NCBI GenBank assembly: GCA_021827745.1
Contig: JAKAUI010000040.1
Span: forward strand, 1-45,738
DNA from: Bacillota bacterium
GTDB lineage: Bacteria; Bacillota; Sulfobacillia; JAJZYS01; JAJZLH01
Direction: 5' to 3'
Length of the DNA: 45,738 nt
Positions 1 through 7,633 of this stretch are shown in pieces (position 1 is the first letter of the stretch; every line of letters begins with the position of its first letter). The position numbers and the translations under genes are program-made. The notes under the pieces were generated by a model. That model saw only the letters and a list, made by a program, of their open reading frames with translations, was not told the DNA's origin and searched no databases.

Positions 1-604
1 ACCAAGCCGGAGGTTGATCCATCCATGCGCCACTCTCGGTCAGGACAGCCTGAGCCTTTGCAGGACGGCTAAGGTCGGTCAGGGCGATGTCTGCGTCTAT
101 CGCCTGGCCCCAGCGGTCGTATCCGGCGATCCCGATAACGCCGCACTCGTCGACCGCGGTCGGATAAACGAGCGGACCAACGGGAATCAGGCTGCCCGTC
201 CGGTCGATCCACGCCAAATAGTAAAGGCCTGATCCGGCGGGCGGCAGTTCGTCGACGACCCATCCGTCCGGCGGAGCGTAGGTCACCCCGGTCGCCGCCT
301 TCGCCCAGAGCCGGGCGGTGACACCCGAGGCGGCAGCCGCCTGGATCGCCTCCTCCCGGGCCTTTTGCTCATTGCCGTCCACGAAGGAAGTCAACATCTG
401 GCGAATCCAGCTGCGGCCAACTCCCGCCTTCCGCGCCAGGGCAGTGTGCCCCAGCAATTCCGCATCCGCCACGCGCTCAGTCGCCGGACGGCCTGCGATG
501 CGGGCCACCTCATCCAGCAACATGGTGAACGCCTGGAGCTGGCCTAGACCGGCGAGTACGTCGTCCGGGACTTCATTCGGCATGTAAATCTCGTCAGGAT
601 TCAC
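1..604 (-). CDS. Hypothetical protein with possible HTH, 3' part outside window
   Basis: The reading frame stays open from position 604 down to the left edge, so the C-terminus is missing. The preferred start is GTG at 604, because an AGGGGG ribosome-binding site lies 10 nt upstream; an in-frame ATG at 583 is the alternative. Residues near 40-65 (ELLGHTALARKAGVGRSWIR) look like a helix-turn-helix. The visible part after that is rich in Trp, Asp and Gly and resembles no family I know. It lies in the accessory segment beside tRNA-Leu, just downstream of three GGTTAC repeats, and may be a phage- or island-borne DNA-binding protein. Function is not recognised. Confidence 0.6.
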   Translation of the reverse strand, partial: MNPDEIYMPNEVPDDVLAGLGQLQAFTMLLDEVARIAGRPATERVADAELLGHTALARKAGVGRSWIRQMLTSFVDGNEQKAREEAIQAAAASGVTARLWAKAATGVTYAPPDGWVVDELPPAGSGLYYLAWIDRTGSLIPVGPLVYPTAVDECGVIGIAGYDRWGQAIDADIALTDLSRPAKAQAVLTESGAWMDQPPAW

Positions 605-629
605 GGAAGCCACACCCCCTGAAAAATGC

Positions 630-653
630 GGTTACACTGGTTACAGCGGTTAC
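630..653. repeat. Three GGTTAC repeats with 9-bp period (iteron-like)
   Basis: GGTTAC occurs at 630-635, 639-644 and 648-653, each separated by 3 bp, in the gap between two minus-strand genes. The 9-bp period puts the copies on slightly rotating faces of the helix. They sit just upstream of the ribosome-binding site of the partial gene, so they may be operator sites or replication-type iterons. Role is inferred only. Confidence 0.6.
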
Positions 654-679
654 GGTTCAGGGTCACTGGAGCCAATGTG

Positions 680-1276
680 CTACCCGGGTATTCCTTTTCC
701 GGCAGCAGATAGCGGCAATGTCTGGATCAGCCAGGCGATTGCTCTCTTCTCACCTTGCCAGGTGTTCTTCCCGGAGCCATAGGCTTCCATGAAGCCCTTC
801 TGCAAATCCGGAACCCCAGCCAGGGCCTCTAAGATCGCAGCCTCTTCACTGGGGCTGAATCCGGTGCTGGGCCTGATCGCCCGGAGTCGCGGCTTCGCTG
901 TCTCTTTGGCCCAGGCATCGCACTTGGCAGCAGCAGCCTGCCGACGCAGTTCGCTGCCTCGCTCGAAGTCTTCACGGGTCTGAGCGCCACGCAGCGACCA
1001 GTGCGTCGAGGGAATGTAGGTCGGTTCCGCACCCGACGTCGCACCGCGAACCCCTGTCCGGGTCGATCGAGCCCACTCAGCCGTGGTGTTGTGTTTGGCG
1101 GCATCTTTGAGCCACCACTCGTGTAACGCTTTGCGTTCGTCGTCGCTGAGACGGGTGAGGACCCACGCCCAGAAGTAGTGGGCGTTAACGGGCGGTGGGT
1201 TCCGCCAGCGCCGCTGGATCTTACCCCTCTCTCGCCCTTTGCCTGGGGCACCTCGGTGAACTCTGCGATAAGCCAT
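680..1276 (-). CDS. Hypothetical protein, 198 aa
   Basis: The start is ATG at 1276, with GGAGGT 9 nt upstream. The protein has a basic N-terminus (about residues 1-25), a Trp-rich stretch near residues 34-70 (YFWAWVLTRL, HEWWLKDAA) and a charged middle. No signal peptide or membrane segment is visible. I do not recognise a family. It lies downstream of the excisionase-like gene on the same strand, with the three GGTTAC repeats between it and the next gene, which supports its being part of a phage-like or integrative element. Overlapping frames in the same stretch lack a comparable ribosome-binding site. Confidence 0.6.
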   Translation of the reverse strand: MAYRRVHRGAPGKGRERGKIQRRWRNPPPVNAHYFWAWVLTRLSDDERKALHEWWLKDAAKHNTTAEWARSTRTGVRGATSGAEPTYIPSTHWSLRGAQTREDFERGSELRRQAAAAKCDAWAKETAKPRLRAIRPSTGFSPSEEAAILEALAGVPDLQKGFMEAYGSGKNTWQGEKRAIAWLIQTLPLSAAGKGIPG

Positions 1277-1368
1277 TCAAGATAGACCTCCATTGGGAAC
1301 TGATTTCGGGCTGGTCGCCCTAGTGCCGCGCGCCTGGTGCCCAGAAGGGCCCGGTCGTGGCGAGTTGT

Positions 1369-1566
1369 TCAGCGGGTCTGGTCGGCGGCCCATTCCTGTA
1401 GCTCGGCTGCGTCGAACCGCAACAGTCGAGGGCCTAGGCGGTGCACTGGCACGAGCCCATCTCGGCACCAGCGTCTGAGAGTCGGGACACTCACCCCCAA
1501 CAGCTCTGCCGCCGCCTGGATGGATATCCACGGCGTTCGCCTCACCGGCTCGCTCGCAATCGCCAT
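1369..1566 (-). CDS. Excisionase-family (HTH_17) DNA-binding protein, 65 aa
   Basis: This small protein is almost entirely a winged-helix/MerR-like DNA-binding domain of the excisionase type: WISIQAAAELLGVSVPTLRR forms the helix-turn-helix, followed by a basic wing (VHRLGPRLLRF) and a closing helix (AAELQEWA). The ATG at 1566 has a strong AGGAGGTGA site 8 nt upstream. Such proteins direct excision of integrated elements or act as small regulators. It is divergent from the XRE regulator at 1729 and has a clear promoter at 1638-1666. No integrase is in the window, so the excisionase role is inferred from family and position. Confidence 0.8.
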   Translation of the reverse strand: MAIASEPVRRTPWISIQAAAELLGVSVPTLRRWCRDGLVPVHRLGPRLLRFDAAELQEWAADQTR

Positions 1567-1637
1567 GGCCTTGTCACCTCCTCTTCACATCGTCAGGACT
1601 CGCACTCACAGTTCGTTGTGCGTATCTCTGCGGCCTA

Positions 1638-1666
1638 ACCATAGCAAGTGATCGGGATGTTGTCAA
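1638..1666 (-). promoter_or_regulatory. Sigma-A-type promoter of the excisionase-like gene
   Basis: On the minus strand TTGACA (1666-1661), a 17-bp spacer and TATGGT (1643-1638) precede the ATG at 1566 by about 70 bp. The -35 box is perfect and the -10 box matches 4 of 6. Confidence 0.7.
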
Positions 1667-1728
1667 ACTTTTTGTTGTGTGGGCGTCCCCGTTGCGGTAG
1701 TGTCGGCGAAGAGAGGGGGACGGTTCAC

Positions 1729-2325
1729 ATGGATCTACATCGACGTCGCGTCGGGTTGGCGATTCGGGAGAGGCGCGAGAAGGCTCACCTGTCGGCCGAG
1801 GAGGTCGCTCGAGACACAGGTTGGAGCGCCACCTACCTCAGGTATGTCGAAGACGGAGCACGTACGCCACCTGGATCGGCACAGGCCGACAAGGTTGCAA
1901 GGGTTCTCGATTTGCCTCCGGCCGCCGTCGGTGGGCGCCTCGCCATGGAGGAATTGTTCTGGGCGTGGACAGCACCGAAGGAGAGCCGCGGTGTCTGGAT
2001 CGCGCTGATGGTGGCGCAGGCCCTGAGCGATGACGAACTCGTTTCGATCCTGGATCGCAACGAGCAGCCCCTTGTCCGTAGAGGCTGGAAACCGGCGCCT
2101 CCGCAGATTCGCTTGGATCCAAGAGCCGCTCTTGCCCACTGGCCACGACCCGCCTTGGTGGACCTCCTTTGTGCCATGTCGGCGCGCATGACGCTCGACG
2201 ATCACGGAATCACTATTGAGACGCCAGGCGGAGACTCGCTGCGGGAGGTGTTTAGCGAGTTGAGCCCGAGAGAAGAACACGAAGTGGCGAGCGAGCTCGC
2301 CGATATTGATCACGACGCCACATAG
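1729..2325 (+). CDS. XRE-family transcriptional regulator, 198 aa
   Basis: The N-terminal 65 residues form an XRE/Cro-type helix-turn-helix (RRVGLAIRERREKAHLSAEE, then ARDTGWSATYLRYVEDGART). The C-terminal part, about 130 residues, is not recognised and may sense a ligand or hold a dimerisation region. The frame is open further upstream, but ATG 1729 is preferred because GAGGGGGA lies 9 nt before it and the HTH begins right after. The gene is divergent from the excisionase-like gene, the arrangement of phage or integrative-element repressor/excisionase control regions. A repressor role is inferred. Confidence 0.75.
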   Translation: MDLHRRRVGLAIRERREKAHLSAEEVARDTGWSATYLRYVEDGARTPPGSAQADKVARVLDLPPAAVGGRLAMEELFWAWTAPKESRGVWIALMVAQALSDDELVSILDRNEQPLVRRGWKPAPPQIRLDPRAALAHWPRPALVDLLCAMSARMTLDDHGITIETPGGDSLREVFSELSPREEHEVASELADIDHDAT

Positions 2326-2385
2326 CCGCGCACACGTGATCTTGCCGTCTGCCAACACTCCGCCAACAATCTGCCGTCAAACGAC

Positions 2386-2414
2386 AGGGCCCTCGGATGA
2401 CCTCCGAGGGCCCT
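2386..2414. terminator. Perfect 11-bp inverted repeat, probable terminator
   Basis: AGGGCCCTCGG (2386-2396), a 7-nt loop and CCGAGGGCCCT (2404-2414) form a perfect hairpin after the stop codon of the XRE gene. The following sequence (ATGTCTGTAAC) is only mildly T-rich. It separates the accessory segment from tRNA-Leu, whose 3' end faces it, so it may also end tRNA transcription on the other strand. Confidence 0.6.
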
Positions 2415-2449
2415 ATGTCTGTAACACCCTATGGCTATTGGCTTTCACT

Positions 2450-2535
2450 TGGTGCCGAGGGTGGGATTCGAACCCACATACCGTTTCCGGTAGGGGATTT
2501 TAAGTCCCCCGCGTCTGCCGTTTCGCCACCTCGGC
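2450..2535 (-). tRNA. tRNA-Leu(UAA)
   Basis: The minus strand reads GCCGAGG at the 5' end and CCTCGGC at the 3' end, followed by ACCA, so the CCA tail is encoded. The T arm holds GGTTCGAATCC. The anticodon stem GGGGA/TCCCC encloses the loop CTTAAAA, giving anticodon UAA. A long variable arm (TACCGGAAACGGTA) fits a class II leucine tRNA. It lies 47 bp after the HAD hydrolase gene on the same strand, and its 3' end borders the accessory segment, a common integration target. Confidence 0.95.
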
Positions 2536-2582
2536 GTCCGGTCAGGGGTTCTGCCCGCCCGCCAACTTCCCTGCCCGAAAGG

Positions 2583-3323
2583 TCAGGTGGCAAAGCGGGT
2601 GAGGGCGTCGATGGCCGCGACCAGGTCCGTGGCCACAGCCCACGGCGCCGGCAGCCGAGCCGGGTAGCGCTCTTCGTAGCGGTTGATCCAGACAGCGCGC
2701 ATCTTGGCGCGGCTCGCCCCCAGTATGTCGCTTCCGGGGCTGTCACCAATGAAGCCCATCCGGCTCGGCGCGCAGCCCACTGCATCGGCCAGCCGCTCAA
2801 AGGCGCCCGCTTCCGGCTTGGCGACGCCGCTGTCACCTGAGATGTGGATCACGTCGAACCAGCGGTCGAGGCCTGCGAGCTGCACCTTGCGCCGCTGCAG
2901 CGTGCTCGGGCCGTTCGTCAGGATGGCGAGGGGAAGGGCTCCGCTCAGGCGCTCAAGGCAGGCGGGCACCTCTGAAAAGAGGCGACCGTGGCTGACGGTC
3001 ACCTTGAGGTAGATCTCCTCGAGCGCCGGCACCTGGGAGGGATGGGCCGGCAGTCCGGCCTTCTGGGCCGCCTTCCGGATGGCCGGTCCGCCCAGTTCGG
3101 AAGCAGGGATCAAGCCCTCGTCCCAGGCACGGCTGATGGCGTCCAGTTCATCGGTGAAGACGGCGAGGGCGTCGCTCGGGCACGGCTCGCCTGTGACGAA
3201 CCTCCACATCTCAAAGAAGGCGTCCGCCTCGGCCGGGTCTGTGTCGAGCAGCGTGCCGTCCAAGTCGAAGCCGATCGCTGCGATCCCCGCCGCCCCAAGC
3301 TGCTTCTGCCATGTCCGATCCAG
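2583..3323 (-). CDS. HAD-superfamily hydrolase (phosphatase-like)
   Basis: All HAD motifs are present: motif I GFDLDGTLLDTD, motif II LAILTNGPS, motif III lysine in GVAKPEAGAF, motif IV FIGDSPGSDILGA. The insert between motifs I and II is a helical cap of class I type, so this is a soluble phosphatase-like enzyme; the substrate cannot be told. Motif I sits close to the frame's first TTG, which would cut into it, so the true start lies upstream. The in-frame codon at the right distance from GGGAGGTGA is CTG at 3323, about 246 aa in all; no in-frame ATG, GTG or TTG is available there. tRNA-Leu follows directly. Confidence 0.85.
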   Translation of the reverse strand: MDRTWQKQLGAAGIAAIGFDLDGTLLDTDPAEADAFFEMWRFVTGEPCPSDALAVFTDELDAISRAWDEGLIPASELGGPAIRKAAQKAGLPAHPSQVPALEEIYLKVTVSHGRLFSEVPACLERLSGALPLAILTNGPSTLQRRKVQLAGLDRWFDVIHISGDSGVAKPEAGAFERLADAVGCAPSRMGFIGDSPGSDILGASRAKMRAVWINRYEERYPARLPAPWAVATDLVAAIDALTRFAT

Positions 3324-3460
3324 GCGATCACCTCCCGCTGTTGGGACGAGCTTCCTCGCTTCGCCGCGCCTCGGTCGGCGTCCCTCCCAGCCCTGGGGCA
3401 GGTTGAGGCGCTGGGTTGTGGAATTTGTGGAATGAGACCGGTTAGAGGGGAGACCCAGCC

Positions 3461-3733
3461 ATGTTCAGCGGACTGAAGGCAATGGTCAGCTCCTGGGTTC
3501 TGGAGCGTCTGGAGCCGGACATTCAAGGGGCGCTTGAGACCTGGATGCGGACACCCAAAGGCAAGCAGGCCATCTCGGACATCTTGGCCGAACTCGCTGT
3601 CGACGCCTTCTCTCAGAGCAGCGTCGAAGACTCTTTGTTCGTCGATTTCCTGTGCCGGCTGCTCAGCCGCTACCGAACCCAGGACCCGATCCGCCGCCGA
3701 CTGCTGGCAGCCCTGACCGGGTCAGCCGACTGA
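3461..3733 (+). CDS. Small hypothetical protein, 90 aa
   Basis: ATG 3461 follows a GAGGGGAG site at about 8 nt spacing. The protein is predicted to be largely helical and soluble (LERLEPDIQGALETWMR, SVEDSLFVDFLCRLLSRY), with a basic C-terminal segment (DPIRRRLL). I do not recognise a family. It precedes the cyclodeaminase-family gene by 49 bp on the same strand and may be cotranscribed with it. Confidence 0.6.
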   Translation: MFSGLKAMVSSWVLERLEPDIQGALETWMRTPKGKQAISDILAELAVDAFSQSSVEDSLFVDFLCRLLSRYRTQDPIRRRLLAALTGSAD

Positions 3734-3782
3734 CCTGCCAACAGGTCGGGCAGCCCACCACGATTTGAGCTGAGGTGAGATC

Positions 3783-4742
3783 ATGGCACGGCTGATCAAA
3801 GAGGCCGAGGTGCGTTCGCTTCTGACCATGGATGAGGCGCTTCACGCCATCGAGGGCACCTTTCGGCAGCAGGGCCGCGCCGAGATCCAGAATGTGGCAA
3901 GAGAGCGCCTCATCAGCCAGGAGAGCATCTTCAACGTCATGTTCTCCGCAAACGACGGCGAGCATCTGGCCGGGGCCAAGCTCTACACCGTGACCGGCGA
4001 AGGCGCCCATTTTCTGGTCGTGCTTTTCGACAGTCAGGACGGTAGCCTGAAGGCCCTGATCGAGGCGGATGCGCTTGGTCAGATCCGGACCGGTGCCGCC
4101 TCCGGGGTCGCCACCAAGTACCTGGCCAAGTCCGACGCACATAGGGTCACCATCTTCGGAGCAGGCTGGCAGGCCGCCTCCCAACTTCTCGCCATGGTCC
4201 GGGTGCGCCCGATCGACCGGATCTATGTCGTCGGCCGCGACGTCAGTCGGCGCGACGCCTTCATCCTGGCCATGCGGGAGGAGCTTCGGGTCGCCGTTTC
4301 GGCGGCAGAAGACGCGGCCGCCTGTGTGGCCGACTCCGACATCGTGATCACGGCAACGACGTCTAAGACGCCTGTGCTGAAGGGAGCCTGGCTTTCACCC
4401 GGAACCCACCTCAACCTCGTGGGCTCGAACCATCCGAGTCGCCAGGAGGTGGATCTTGACCTCTTTGCGCGCGCTGACCTGATCACCGTCGACCATCTGC
4501 CGACCGCCAAGGTCGAGTGCGGAGATCTCTTGCCGGCGATCGCCGCTGGCTTGGTCGACTGGAAGGACGTCCGTCAGCTGGGAGACGTGGTGGCCGGCAT
4601 CGTCCCGGGACGGCAACGGCCTGATCAGATCACGGTCTTCGAGTCGCACGGCATGGCGGCAGAAGACGTCTCCGTCGCCTGGCGCTGCCTAGCGCTCGCC
4701 CGCTCCCGCTCGGCCGGCGAGGAGATCGACTTCCTTGGCTGA
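3783..4742 (+). CDS. Ornithine cyclodeaminase / mu-crystallin family NAD(P)-dependent enzyme
   Basis: The 319-aa length and the Rossmann motif TIFGAGWQA at about residues 122-130 fit the ornithine cyclodeaminase/mu-crystallin/alanine dehydrogenase family (COG2423). The dimerisation half comes first, with the family's AGAKLY and ALGQIRTGAASGVATKYLAK segments; the Rossmann domain follows, including DIVITATTSKTPVL and HLNLVGSNHPSRQEVD. Members deaminate ornithine to proline or reduce imines and keto acids; the substrate is not fixed by the sequence. GAGGTGA precedes the ATG. The next gene, an alpha/beta hydrolase, overlaps its end by 8 bp, so the two are translationally coupled and may act in one pathway. 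Confidence 0.85.
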   Translation: MARLIKEAEVRSLLTMDEALHAIEGTFRQQGRAEIQNVARERLISQESIFNVMFSANDGEHLAGAKLYTVTGEGAHFLVVLFDSQDGSLKALIEADALGQIRTGAASGVATKYLAKSDAHRVTIFGAGWQAASQLLAMVRVRPIDRIYVVGRDVSRRDAFILAMREELRVAVSAAEDAAACVADSDIVITATTSKTPVLKGAWLSPGTHLNLVGSNHPSRQEVDLDLFARADLITVDHLPTAKVECGDLLPAIAAGLVDWKDVRQLGDVVAGIVPGRQRPDQITVFESHGMAAEDVSVAWRCLALARSRSAGEEIDFLG

Positions 4743-5550
4743 GTCCGGCGAATCGCTGCCCGTCGTCTCAGAAGACGGCGTCACCCTCCTGGTCCAGCGC
4801 TACGGACCGGCCGGCGGGCCGGTGGCATTGTTGCACCCGGGGGCTGGATCGGACCACCTCACCCTTTCGCTTTTGGCCCGTCATCTGGCCGGCCGCGGCT
4901 ACGGTGCCTGGGTGCTGAACAGCCGCGGCATCGGCGGATCGGACAGGCCGGAGGGCGGCTACCACCTCGCCCAGCTGACGGCCGACGCCATCGCCGTCTT
5001 GGAGCATGCGGGCGGTCAAAGAGCCCTGGTCATCGGTCAGTCTCTCGGCTCGGCCGTCGCCCAGCAGGTGGCCCTCTTGCGCCCCGACCTGGTCGGCTCT
5101 CTGGTCTTGCTCGCCACCTGGGCGGCGAGCGACCCCTACCTGCGCGTTCAGTTCGCGCTCAGTCAGGCCATGGCCCGCAGCGAAGATCCAAGCCCCCTGC
5201 TCTACCTGATCGCCTCCCGCCCGCTCCTGAACGACCCGCCCAGCCGAGAGGGGCTGAAGCGCGGCATGTTCACGGGCAGGCGGGCGCCTCCGGCCGAGAT
5301 GCTGGCCACCTATCTCGCCATCGGTCAGGAGCACGACAGCAAGGGGGCGCTGCCCAGTCTCACCGTGCCCACGCTCGTCCTCTCTGGGGAGAGAGACTTG
5401 ATGATCCCGGCGGTGTATGGTGAGGAGGTCGCTGCTTTGATTCCCGGCGCCACGCACCGGCTCTTGAGCGGACCTCGCTCAAGCCACCTGTTCCACTGGG
5501 AGATGGCCACGGAGGTGCACGCCCTGATCGACGACTTCTGCCAGCTGTGA
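4735..5550 (+). CDS. Alpha/beta-hydrolase fold protein, 271 aa
   Basis: The nucleophile elbow is GQSLGS with Ser at about residue 101. The Asp of the triad is likely in LSGERDLMIP and the His in SRSSHLFHWE, and the oxyanion region is LLHPGAGSDH. This complete triad indicates an active esterase, lactonase or related hydrolase; no signal peptide is visible, so it is cytoplasmic. The start is TTG 4735, inside the end of the cyclodeaminase gene, with GAGGAGAT upstream. Substrate is unknown, but translational coupling to the cyclodeaminase-family gene suggests a shared small-molecule pathway. Confidence 0.85.
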   Translation: MAESGESLPVVSEDGVTLLVQRYGPAGGPVALLHPGAGSDHLTLSLLARHLAGRGYGAWVLNSRGIGGSDRPEGGYHLAQLTADAIAVLEHAGGQRALVIGQSLGSAVAQQVALLRPDLVGSLVLLATWAASDPYLRVQFALSQAMARSEDPSPLLYLIASRPLLNDPPSREGLKRGMFTGRRAPPAEMLATYLAIGQEHDSKGALPSLTVPTLVLSGERDLMIPAVYGEEVAALIPGATHRLLSGPRSSHLFHWEMATEVHALIDDFCQL

Positions 5551-5579
5551 TCTGAGTCTTTCAGGAGGCGATTTCCCAG

Positions 5580-7571
5580 GTGCGCCGCATCATCTTGCCC
5601 TTCATCCTGATCCTGGCGGCATCCACGGCATCCTCTTTGCCAGCCATGGCTGGTGGTTACTCATACGGGACCACCGTCTTTCCGTCCGGCACCTCGTTCG
5701 CAGCGGACCCCACGGTCTGGCTGTATCTGAACGCGTCCGACCCGTCCACGATCGAGGTGAATCTGACGCTCTCCAGCGGCCAGACCATCCCGATGGCCTA
5801 CAACCCTGCCCTGGATGTGGCATCGGTCGTCCTGCCCAACCCACCTCCGCCAGGGGCCCAGATCTCCGGCGACGTCTCGATCTCCGATCCGGGCTACACC
5901 ACAGAGGTGGTCCCGCTCTCCTTCACCGAGGCCAGCACGCCGATCGCCGCCCAGCCGGAGTCTCTCGCCGCCTGGCAGTTCGCAGCCCTGCTCAACAGAA
6001 GCCGGACGGCCGAGGGCCTGCCCACGTTGGCCTATGACCCGCTTCTGTCGGCGGCGTCTTTGGCCCACGCCACCTACGTCCAGACCTACGCCAACTCCCT
6101 GTACGCCTCCGGCAGCTTCAGCCTGCACGCCGAGTCAGCGGCCGACCCCACCGGCTATACGGCCGCCACCCCTGTCCAGCGGGACGAGGCGGTGGGCGCC
6201 GTCTTCTCCGGGCTGGACCTCGAGGTTTTGGCCACCGGCCGCCAGACCGTCGTCCAGGCCTACCGGGCCCTGATGGACACCACCTTCCACCGCTTCGGCC
6301 TGCTCTCGGCTCAGGTCTCGTCGATCGGGGTCGGCTGGCAACCAGGGTCGCAGACGGCGGCCTCTGTGGTGGTGAGCGACATCACCGGCAACGCCGCCGC
6401 CCAGGTGACACCGCCCGCTCAGATGCTGTTCCCGATCCAGGGGGCGACCGACGTGCCGCTCAGCTACACGGGCGAGGACCCCAATCCGCTGTCTGGCATC
6501 CGCTCTGACGCCCAGCTGGCCGCCGATCCGGCCGGCTATCCGATTTCGATCTCCTTCTCGAGCCTGGTGGCCAACTCCGTCCAGATCTCCTCCGCCCAGC
6601 TGCTCGACGCCTCCGGCCTGGTGCCGACCTATCTGATCGACAATGCCACCTATACGGACAACAACCCGGTCTACACCGGCGAGTCGATGGCCCGTGGCGC
6701 CGCCCTGTTCGCGCAGAGCCCGCTTGCCCCGAACACCGTGTACACGGCGCAGTTCAGCGGCACGGAGACCCTGACCTCTGGCGTGATCCAGCCCTTTAGC
6801 GCCGTCTGGTCGTTCACCACAAGACCTGCCGCCTCGGTGACCGCCGCCTACCTGATCGGCTCCACCCTGGTCGTGACCGGCCACGAGCTCGACCTCGCAT
6901 CCACGCCTTCGCCGACCCTGCTCGGCCCTTCGGCGAGCAGCGCCCAGAGCTGGACGGTCACGGCGCACACCGCCGCCACCACGTTCACCACGCCCCCCAA
7001 CCTGACCGGGGTCAGCCTGAATGGGCAGACGGTGCCGATCTCTCCGCCGCCCTTCTCCGATCTTGGCCAGGCCTCTTGGGCAGCGCAGCCGATCATCTCG
7101 GCCTGGGGGCGGAAGGTGGTGCTGGGCATGGGCATGGGGCTGTTCGCCCCGATGTCCCCCGTCACCGGGCTTCAGGCCATCACCCTGATCTACCGCCAGA
7201 TCGGATCGCCGGGAGTGGCGATCAATCCGGCGGTGGCGACCTTGCCGATCTGGAGCCAGGCAGCGGTGTCCTGGGCCCTTTCTGCCGGCTGGATCACAGC
7301 GCAGTTCGTGCCGTCTTTGGCGCTGAGCGCCCCCCGCGATTCAGTGGTGCAGTGGCTGATGCAGGCTGAGGGTGTGGCACCGCTCTCCACGCCGCCGCCC
7401 TTCTCAGACGCCTCCCAGATTCCGGCCGCCCAAGCCGGCTATGTGTCTGCCGCCGCCGCCATGGGTGTGGTCAACGGCTTCCCGAACGGCACCTTCCAGC
7501 CTGCCTCGGTCACGAGCCGGGCGGCGATGGTCAAGCTGCTCTCGGCCTTTTTCCTGCCGAACACCCCATAG
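5580..7571 (+). CDS. Secreted CAP/SCP-domain protein with C-terminal SLH repeats, 663 aa
   Basis: GTG 5580 follows AGGAGGCGA. Residues 1-24 are a signal peptide ending AMA. Residues about 130-275 resemble a CAP/SCP (SCP-PR1-like) domain: LLNRSRTAEGLPTLAYDPLL, a His in FSLHAESA, and FHRFGLLSAQVSSIGVGW. Residues about 280-480 look like Ig-like or bacterial-invasin-type beta domains ending in WSFTTRP. Residues about 488-660 contain three SLH-like repeats, the last being the clearest (MGVVNGFPNGTFQPASVTSR). SLH repeats anchor proteins to pyruvylated secondary wall polymer, so this is probably a cell-surface protein. Its catalytic role, if any, is not known. Confidence 0.85.
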   Translation: MRRIILPFILILAASTASSLPAMAGGYSYGTTVFPSGTSFAADPTVWLYLNASDPSTIEVNLTLSSGQTIPMAYNPALDVASVVLPNPPPPGAQISGDVSISDPGYTTEVVPLSFTEASTPIAAQPESLAAWQFAALLNRSRTAEGLPTLAYDPLLSAASLAHATYVQTYANSLYASGSFSLHAESAADPTGYTAATPVQRDEAVGAVFSGLDLEVLATGRQTVVQAYRALMDTTFHRFGLLSAQVSSIGVGWQPGSQTAASVVVSDITGNAAAQVTPPAQMLFPIQGATDVPLSYTGEDPNPLSGIRSDAQLAADPAGYPISISFSSLVANSVQISSAQLLDASGLVPTYLIDNATYTDNNPVYTGESMARGAALFAQSPLAPNTVYTAQFSGTETLTSGVIQPFSAVWSFTTRPAASVTAAYLIGSTLVVTGHELDLASTPSPTLLGPSASSAQSWTVTAHTAATTFTTPPNLTGVSLNGQTVPISPPPFSDLGQASWAAQPIISAWGRKVVLGMGMGLFAPMSPVTGLQAITLIYRQIGSPGVAINPAVATLPIWSQAAVSWALSAGWITAQFVPSLALSAPRDSVVQWLMQAEGVAPLSTPPPFSDASQIPAAQAGYVSAAAAMGVVNGFPNGTFQPASVTSRAAMVKLLSAFFLPNTP

Positions 7572-7592
7572 CGGGGCGAAGATGGCAAGAAA

Positions 7593-7621
7593 GGCCCCTC
7601 GGCCGACCCGGCCGAGGGGCC
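7593..7621. terminator. Bidirectional terminator, 12-bp stem
   Basis: GGCCCCTCGGCC (7593-7604), loop GACCC and GGCCGAGGGGCC (7610-7621) lie between two convergent genes. The plus strand continues with CTTCTGTTTGCTT and the minus strand with TTTCTTGCC, so it can serve both. Confidence 0.8.
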
Positions 7622-7633
7622 CTTCTGTTTGCT

